Shown: positions 14,423 through 20,951 of the stretch, piece after piece
Numbering within the stretch: position 1 is the first letter of the stretch
Layout: each line of letters starts with the position of its first letter
DNA from: Paramacrobiotus richtersi
Lineage: Eukaryota; Tardigrada; Eutardigrada; Parachela; Macrobiotidae
Reading direction: 5' to 3'
DNA length: 20,951 nt
NCBI GenBank assembly: GCA_034698045.1
Contig: JAQGAU010001176.1
Span: 1-20,951, forward strand
Notes under the pieces: generated by a model
Told to the model about the DNA's origin: nothing
The model's database searches: none
Seen by the model: the letters and a program-made list of their open reading frames with translations, nothing else
Program-made: the position numbers and the translations under genes

Positions 14423-16838
14423 TTAAATATTCCACCTGGGACGACCTTGCGTACTAGTATCTCTCCGCCCACTGTGCGCATGCGAATCATCCTTCTTCGC
14501 TTTTTCTGTCAAACGGGGTCCTGGCGGCTCCAAATACAGTATCTCGTAATCCCCTAGAGGCATATCCGATCCATCAGATCGTTTCTCCTTCATCCCGATC
14601 AGATTCGGGCATCGCTCGTACATGGCCATTTTCATGGTGTCCACCAGCAAATTCGTCTTGTTAATCCGATCAATCGGTGTTGATTCTTCTAGTGAAGGGG
14701 ACGCATTGATCTCCAGCAACCACGGCTTCAAATGTGCGTCAATCAAGCAGTCATATCCGTACATCTCGTAACAGTGTCGTTCGTTGTCCATCAGCGGTTG
14801 AGCCGCCTTCAGTGACTGCACAATCATCCAAAAGATCCGATCGAACAGCGCATCGGTTCGACCACGCCCAAAGACCCGCTCCAAATATAACCGGAATGTC
14901 CTGATATTCCACTTATTCCCATGCCATTGGTTATAGTCCGTTTTCCGTTTTTGGATGGCCACGTTGGTCAAATGCATGAACTTGTCATCGATGGTGGCGC
15001 TGTCTGGACTATACCGTTTAGAACAGAATCGACAGAATCCTTGTCGATAATAGTAGCATCGCAGCGGCTTAAACGAAGTAACCAAAACATACAATCGCAG
15101 ATCAAATTTCTTTCCATCAATCAGTAAAGGATTGGCTATGTATCTCGATATCAGAAATCCTTGATAGGCTTCGTTGTCCTGGACACTGGTGGCCACCTCG
15201 GCAATGGCGCGTTCTTGCCATCTTTTCGCTTGTTCCAGCTGACTGACCAAGTATATTCCTTGTCCTTGGGATCCGTTACATGGCTTGACGATCCACAGTC
15301 CTCCGTGCTTGCGAAACTCGTTGACGAACGTGTTAAAGTCAAATGGCAAGAGGTATGTTGGAGCAATCAAATCCAAATACAGAAAGTTGCCTTGTTTGTC
15401 CTTGCGTCCTAACGGATCTTTTGCATGGTGGAGGTCGTTTCTGTACTTCTTGATGTTCTTTGTCATGTTGTCCTTTCGGGATAACTGGTAACAGGACGGG
15501 AAATGGTTCACCTGCAAGAGCAGTACAAAAAATGAGAAATTTAGCAAGGTTATTCTCTTATTATTCTGAAGGTAATGTTACCATTTGGTCTCACCTTCAT
15601 ACCAGTTGGTCGTCGGTAAAGTAGTGCCGTTGACCAGGTTGGTAGAGCGCGCGAGCCGTATTAACATTCCCCCAAAACATGTTCCACCGTCCCTTATTCG
15701 CATAATCTTTCCAGTTCAGATTTCGGAAAGCGCACAATAGTGGTGTTAGCCCTTGGTCAGTAAAATATTTGATGTGGATAGGCTTCGGCGCTAGTACCTC
15801 AACCTTTCGATTGCTCTTTGTTGTATTCGTACTAGAGAGAGGAATATCTTGAAGCAGTTTCAGTGAGACATCCGCTGTTGTTGCTGTCTCGCTTGCATTT
15901 ATTCCAAACTGCAGGTTATCCGCTTGGTGGTTGACAAATGGGCTCTGCTCAGTCTGGCGATTTTTTCCATTTACGCTTTTCTCCGTTTTTATCTCGGCTT
16001 TTGTTGCACTCGCTTTTTTTGAAATATCCTTTGATCCTTGATTTTGTGGAGCGCTTACTGAGAGTTCGCTTTTCAGCAGCTTGTTGAAGATAGTTTTGGT
16101 AGCGGTAGCTTTTTTTTCTTCACCGTGCTGACAACTTTTCCGATCGGCCAATAAACGTTCGGATCGAGTACTTGTTGTGTAGACTCTCGTATCAATTTTG
16201 CTGTCTAGCCTATCCGATCCCGTCTGCTTTAGCAAGTTTAATTTAGGACAAAAGTCGGTCGTGTTCCTTGAGCTTGTTGGTGTTTTGTCAGTATTTGCAA
16301 ATCGCAAATTTCCTGGCTTGTTTTTTGCATAGCTCGTGACAGATTTGTCGACCTCATGGTCGTTTAGGAGCTGCACTTTATTGGGATTCGATGACCGCGA
16401 ACGACCGCTAACTGACTTCGGCACCGTCCTTTCCGGCACGGACCCGATCTGTCTTCCTGGCAGAAAAGCATCCGCGAATCCAGCATCATCCCCAGCTGCA
16501 TTTCTTTGCTGCGAGCCACGGGATTCTGTTCTGGAGGCTGAAATAAAAAGCCTGGTTGGCCGGCTGACAGGTAGAAACCTTGCATTCCCGTACTGTTTTC
16601 GAGATGCTGGTTTTATTGCAGTGAACGAGATGGCTCCGGTGGAAGAAGGTCCATAATACACATGAGGCAGATTGGGTACACTAAACTGTGCAGCGTTGGT
16701 TGCTGAGGTAGCTAGTTGTTCTTTGACGTCGGCAACTAGATGCCGGATTAAACTGAGTTGGGCTTCCCTGCTTTTTGCCGCTTCAAATTCCTTTCTTACG
16801 CTGTACCGCATAAAATTCTCTTTGTTGTTTGAAGTCAT
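14423..16838 (-). CDS. TTLL1: tubulin polyglutamylase catalytic subunit TTLL1 with long N-terminal extension
   Basis: Two exons on the minus strand, 16838-15603 and 15511-14423, with a 91-base GT-AG intron; 774 residues. The spliced junction reads TDDQLVNHFPSCYQLSRKD, which restores the TTLL1 pattern. TTLL1 is an ATP-grasp amino-acid ligase that adds glutamate chains to tubulin as part of the neuronal/axonemal polyglutamylase complex. Core ~352-774: ATP-binding WIVKPCNGSQGQGIYL (485-500, Lys488), KKFDLRLYVLV (546-556), MHLTNVAIQK (591-600), metal-binding LLEINASPSL (677-686, Glu679 and Asn681), and LGDYEILY near the C-terminus, characteristic of TTLL1 rather than TTLL9. Human TTLL1 is 423 residues; here ~350 extra Ser/Thr/Lys-rich, low-hydrophobicity residues precede the core in the same open exon. 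The start is the first ATG of that frame; an internal start near the core cannot be excluded. Confidence 0.95.
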
Positions 16839-17275
16839 AATTCAAAAGAAAACGTAGTTTAAACGAATTCTCTTAAAAGTCGTATTTTTCGTAAGTGCGT
16901 GGTAGCGACCAGAGATTCATATTCTAACGTACGAGTCATTCTTGAAGCTGTTAACTTTGCGCACTTCCGCAGCTTTAAACTATGTAGCGCAAACTACTTG
17001 TATCCATGACATCAAACGGTAGCATCGATTGTTTACACATACGAAGTCGATTTACCAAAATAAACCGACATTATAAATCCGTAAACGATTCCTACTTCAA
17101 TACATCAAGTTGTACTCCCAATCCATTGTGTTGTACTGTCCATTCTCTTTTTCCTTGTCAGTTCCGAAAGATCGCGCACTTGTCCCTGAACAGTAGAATG
17201 TGGACTGCGAGTTTCCGCTCTTAGAATAAAAAGATTTGGCGAATTCGACGTATAAATCAAAGATCATCCACGACA
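16839..17275. promoter_or_regulatory. 437-base divergent promoter region
   Basis: Separates the divergent start codons of TTLL1 and the MATH-BTB gene. It holds both promoters and 5' UTRs. No clear TATA box is placed for TTLL1; a TATAAA lies at 17251-17256, only about 20 bases before the MATH-BTB ATG, too close to be an ordinary TATA box for that start. Confidence 0.5.
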
Positions 17276-19796
17276 ATGTATTCGGCGCCTTCAAACCCAA
17301 CAGCATTCGCATACAGCACAAAATTCACTGGTCTAACTCCCACTGGCTACCAGAATTCTCACCATCTCAAGCTGACCCGCACACCCAATGGAACAACTCC
17401 ACTGGTGAATTCCTTAACCGCCGAATACCTCCGTGAAGTCCAGAACTTTGATCAGGTCACGGCTGATATAGTCAAGCATTCGTACTCGTGCGGGTTCTTC
17501 CAAAAGAAAGCCGAGCTCAGCTGGCAGATAACCAATACAAATGAAGAAGCTTCTCGCGTAGTGCCGCCGGAAACTCCGCCGACTTCGGACGCCGCTCAGG
17601 ACGGTGGGATTGAAAATGCGGACGATTTAATGAGCGGCGATGCGGCAGCGGCTGTTGTGCCGGAAATCCCGACCGAAGAGGATTCAAATTTGCAGCATTA
17701 TTGCTACCAGCTTGCCGATGGAAACTGTCTCGCTACGATGAGTGGAAACGGCAATGAATGGCTGTCGGAAAACTTTAAGCTGACGTTGGACTGGTGTAAG
17801 TCTGATTCAAACAATGCAAGCGATGTTACTGTCGATTCTGGGTTTCTTATCAAACTTTCTGTATTAAATTTTTATTAAAGTGAAATATTCTATGGAAAAG
17901 CAACGGCGAAATAGTCAGAATTTTGGCGAATCAAGCGTTCGATAACTCAGTCGTGTGAAATTGCAATAATCTTGATAGGGGCAAAATTATTTCTTCATTT
18001 CGATAAACAGCTGTTTGCTACGATACTTACGATAGGTTACTATGTTTCAGTTGTGGAACGAGGATATCATGAACACGAGCAGGAAGTAGCTAGGGTTTGG
18101 GAACACCACCATTATAATAATGGTAGAGTTTTTCATTGTTTTCCGTTCTCCCTTATTCATTTAAAATTGTAAACTAATATCAAACGCGTAGGTGTGCTCG
18201 GTTTTTTAAAACAAAATATTTGAATAGTAGATTATATATAAAGTGCAGCCTTTTTATGCCGTCCAATTATATTACTATAATTAATGATAATAATATTGCC
18301 TTGCTTATCAGTGGTGAAACTACCGTACTGCATTTATACGCTTGCTTAACATTTTATTTAGCATGAAGGGCCGTGTTTTGCATCGGGTTTCTTTTGTTGT
18401 GTACTGTATTGTATGACAGAAACCAGCTGTGTTGCGCTCGTAAAATTTTAACAGGTATTTAAAGCATCAAAAGGTGACCCTTTCTTCTAAAGGCGTACTT
18501 ACACATACGCATCATAACCGGGCGAGCCTTGTACACTTTCGACGCGAAGCACTGATAAACAAGCTTGATCTGTCTGTAGGGTTGGACAACAACGCACTAC
18601 GACGCTGGACCGCGCAACTACAAATAACGCTGTCGGATCCCGCGAAGCACAAGCCCACACAGTCCGGCGAAGGCGATGGATCAACCTGGCCTCTTGGATA
18701 CTCACCGCGCAAAATCCATTCTGCAGTCCTACGCATTGGCGACCAGGAGGCAGAAATTGCCGACATCCCGTTATACTCGGAAACAACTACAGACCAAAAA
18801 GATACCAATCGTGCCACACCAAAAGGCTTGGAGCCAAGCGTCATAACGCTGCAGTTTCGACAAGATGGCATTTCCTTTTTTCGTGGTATCACGGCAAACA
18901 CCATCCGGGCTGCGTTCAAGTTGGATCAGCACGCTACTATTATCTGCAGTCTGGTGGCAAAGTCCCGACCGTCGGATCTCTTGGAGCGGCCGATTCAGCG
19001 AGTGTGTTACGCGCTGGAACCGAAAACGGAGGGACTCTCCCATATTACTCAACTGACCACGCTCTTCACGGACCCGCTAACTGGAAACTATTCCGTTAAA
19101 ACGGGGAGTGATATGTTCCACGTGGATAAATCGGCTTTGAACCGAACATCACCGGTGTTCAGGGCCTTGTTTAACCATGGAGAAGTCGAGAAATCAAGCG
19201 ATGAAACGCCTTACGAATTTCTCAATATCAGTCCAGAGGCAGTCAAAACCTTCTTGGTGTTCTGTTATCTGAAAGCCACGCCCGATCTGGATAAGTGTGC
19301 TGCTGATGTGGCTATTCTAGCTGATATGTTACAAGTGAGATTTGTAATTGTATAACTGTATGTTCTAGTTCCTATAATAGAAACTTATGATAGGTACCAG
19401 AGCTGGTCGGACGGGCAGAGTTTTTCCTAATCCGTTCAGCACTGCAACTGCGCTCTCCTTCAGAAGTGATCAATCTGGCCGAACTGGCGGTTGCGCTTAG
19501 TTTGAAAAAGTTGCTGCTGGTATTGCATTTTGTCAGTCATGAAAGGTTAGGCACTTGGAATCGGCACGAAATCAACTCATGGACGGAATTCCTTGAGAAA
19601 GAGCCGCGCTTCAGTCTGGGGTACGCAAAAGGCATCAAGGTTCGTAATGCCGATAAAACTCAACCATACCGTAGCTAGCTGCTACCCCCAAACCATGCTG
19701 TAAGCCGTTTGTGTTTTTTGTTTCCTATAGGACATTTTGTGGAGCGACGAGGATTCCGATGTTCAGCAGCCTCCTCGAAAGCGTCAATGCATTTAA
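17276..19796 (+). CDS. SPOP-like MATH-BTB protein
   Basis: Four exons, 17276-17795, 18493-19334, 19394-19639 and 19731-19796; 1674 bases, 557 residues, all phases consistent. The first intron is unusually long here (697 bases) and ends with a strong TTTCTTCTAAAG acceptor. Residues ~80-330 are MATH-like but loose, with an acidic Ala/Pro-rich insertion (~100-145) and an end (ATIICSLVAKS) aligning with the SPOP MATH end. BTB domain ~358-475: MFHVDKSALNRTSPVFRALF, FLNISPEAVKTFLVFCYL, TPDLDKCAADVAILADMLQ; then a helical BACK-like region (SEVINLAELAVALSLKKLLL). The tail DEDSDVQQPPRKRQC recalls the PPRKR nuclear signal at the SPOP C-terminus. SPOP-type proteins are nuclear adaptors linking substrates to CUL3 ubiquitin ligase; that role is inferred. 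SPOP is 374 residues, so this is a long, divergent relative. An alternative last-exon frame exists. Confidence 0.85.
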
Positions 19797-20533
19797 GCGT
19801 CTCAAAGAGGAAGAGGACCGGAAGAAAGCCATGTTTCCGCCAGCCGTACAAGAAAGTGAAAGTGGCACTTCTCTGACGGCAAGCTCGTCTTGCTCGCGAG
19901 AGTCGTCCCATTCATTCTCAAGTGCAGAATACTGTATCGCTTCTTCCTCTTATGCCTCGGGCGCTACCAGTTTGCTATGGAGAAACTGGGCACGAGCTCA
20001 AAATCTGTGCTACTCTGTAATAAGTGCAGTTGTTGACCATGTTAATCCTGGTAAGAATCATCCAGTGTGTGATATTGATGGTTGCTATGACCGTGAGTCG
20101 CCTTAACTAGACTAATTAACGCTTTGTACCTTGATTACCGACATGGAATAAATAACTGCAGTACGTTGTCGTGGATCCCTTTACATTACACAGTGTTTGT
20201 AAGAACCAAACCAAACACCGTAGCAGATAGAAGTTTTCTGACAAAGGTCACACAGCTATATTGGTAGTAGGCGGGATTTTTCGGAACGGAAGGATGAAAC
20301 CGTTACCATTCCCTTCACCGGAACCGTAAAGTGTCGGTCTTTAAACAGAAACCCGTGCTACAGTGCAATTTTGTTTTGACTGTAACTGATATAAAGTATC
20401 ATGTAAGCTGTTAGTTTTTTCTCCAGCACGGTGATCAAAAAGCAACAGTTCATCTGGACTTTTTATAAGTTGCGTTGTAACAATTTTCCACTTCGGTAAA
20501 GATGCTCTGGACATACGGATATCTTTAACCAAA
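19797..20533. other. convergent 3' regions
   Basis: Holds the 3' UTR of the MATH-BTB gene (to about 20170) and the 3' UTR of the minus-strand gene at the right edge. A long open frame continues to 20106 on the plus strand but is out of frame with the splice I prefer. No other gene seen. Confidence 0.5.
20147..20152 (+). promoter_or_regulatory. polyadenylation signal for the MATH-BTB gene
   Basis: AATAAA about 350 bases past the stop at 19796, the first good signal downstream on this strand. Confidence 0.55.
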
Positions 20534-20951
20534 TTAACCGGCTTTGAATGGTTCAATTCTAGCGGAATCTTTCGGCATACAGCTTTTCCAAAGGGAAGCT
20601 GAACACTGCGCAATGGTTTCTTTCAGACGATGCAGATAGTATCGCACTGTTTCCGCGGCTACAAGACATAATTTTTATGGGAATACGGTCGTCTCTTTGC
20701 ATTTATTCTGCCAACAACTTACCGGTCAATCCGACAGATTCCAGCACAGAAGAACAATCTGTTTCAGTGTCCGTATCGTATTGTTCCGCATAAAGAAGTC
20801 GAAAGTGGTTGTCGTCCAGCTGCGGCTCGTCAAACATGTTTGTTCTAGAATTATTCAAACGGAGCAGCTGGGAGAAGGTCAACGGCACACTGCCCACAAT
20901 GCATTTCCGTATGACTTCATCGATGAAGTAGACCGCCTGCTGGCGACCTCG
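20534..20951 (-). CDS. C-terminal part of an unrecognised protein (runs off right edge)
   Basis: Two exons on the minus strand: 20951-20723 (open to the window edge) and 20658-20534, joined by a 64-base intron with a strong GTAAGT donor and a TTGTAG acceptor. The phase-1 junction matches on both sides, giving 117 residues ending in TAA. The visible piece begins in a helical segment (AVYFIDEVIRKCIVGSVPLT), passes an acidic stretch (EQYDTDTETDCSSVLES), then an amphipathic helix (RYYLHRLKETIAQCSASLWK) before a short tail ending FKAG. I do not recognise the family. The upstream portion, including the start, lies outside. It is convergent with the MATH-BTB gene. Confidence 0.6.

Noticed and set aside
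14900..15412. Plus-strand ORFs across TTLL1
   Set aside because: Shadows of the TTLL1 catalytic core on the opposite strand.
18499..18919. Minus-strand ORFs of 95 and 135 residues over the MATH-BTB second exon
   Set aside because: Antisense to a strongly supported coding exon; residue composition is arbitrary.

Overview
This is nuclear DNA from a compact animal genome. Genes carry many GT-AG introns, mostly 56-125 bases long. AATAAA signals follow several genes, and the recognisable products are metazoan: a PKA catalytic subunit, TTLL1 tubulin polyglutamylase, a MATH-BTB protein of SPOP type and a glucosidase II beta-like domain. Short introns, dense genes on both strands and roughly balanced base composition fit a small invertebrate. 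A tardigrade or another small ecdysozoan is my guess, not something the sequence proves.

Layout. 1-410: an intron-like 64-base stretch and a possible tiny secreted protein, both weak. 1361-2555 (+): complete two-exon PKA catalytic subunit. 3880-5553 and 6501-9477 (+): two tandem paralogous genes with 11 and about 13 exons. I rebuilt them exon by exon; no single long ORF reveals them. Each encodes a signal peptide, a cysteine-rich Ly6/uPAR-like three-finger domain, a conserved linker exon, a stalk of small Gly/Ser-rich exons, one transmembrane helix and a short acidic tail ending EEEESE. I do not recognise this architecture as a described family, and it is the most interesting content of the window. 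A 255-base MITE-like foldback element lies in a large intron of the second paralog. 10199-10810 (+): intronless type II membrane protein carrying only the glucosidase II beta N-terminal domain. 11880-12461 (-) and 12650-14322 (+): divergent, unrecognised coiled-coil genes 188 bases apart. 14423-16838 (-): TTLL1 with a ~350-residue disordered N-terminal extension, convergent with the coiled-coil gene. 17276-19796 (+): SPOP-like MATH-BTB gene, divergent from TTLL1. 20534-20951 (-): 3' end of an unrecognised gene running off the right edge.

Working together. The two three-finger genes probably arose by tandem duplication and make related cell-surface proteins. TTLL1 modifies axonemal tubulin; the adjacent coiled-coil genes could be cytoskeletal or ciliary, but only position and coiled-coil character suggest it. 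PKA and the MATH-BTB protein look like independent housekeeping or regulatory genes.
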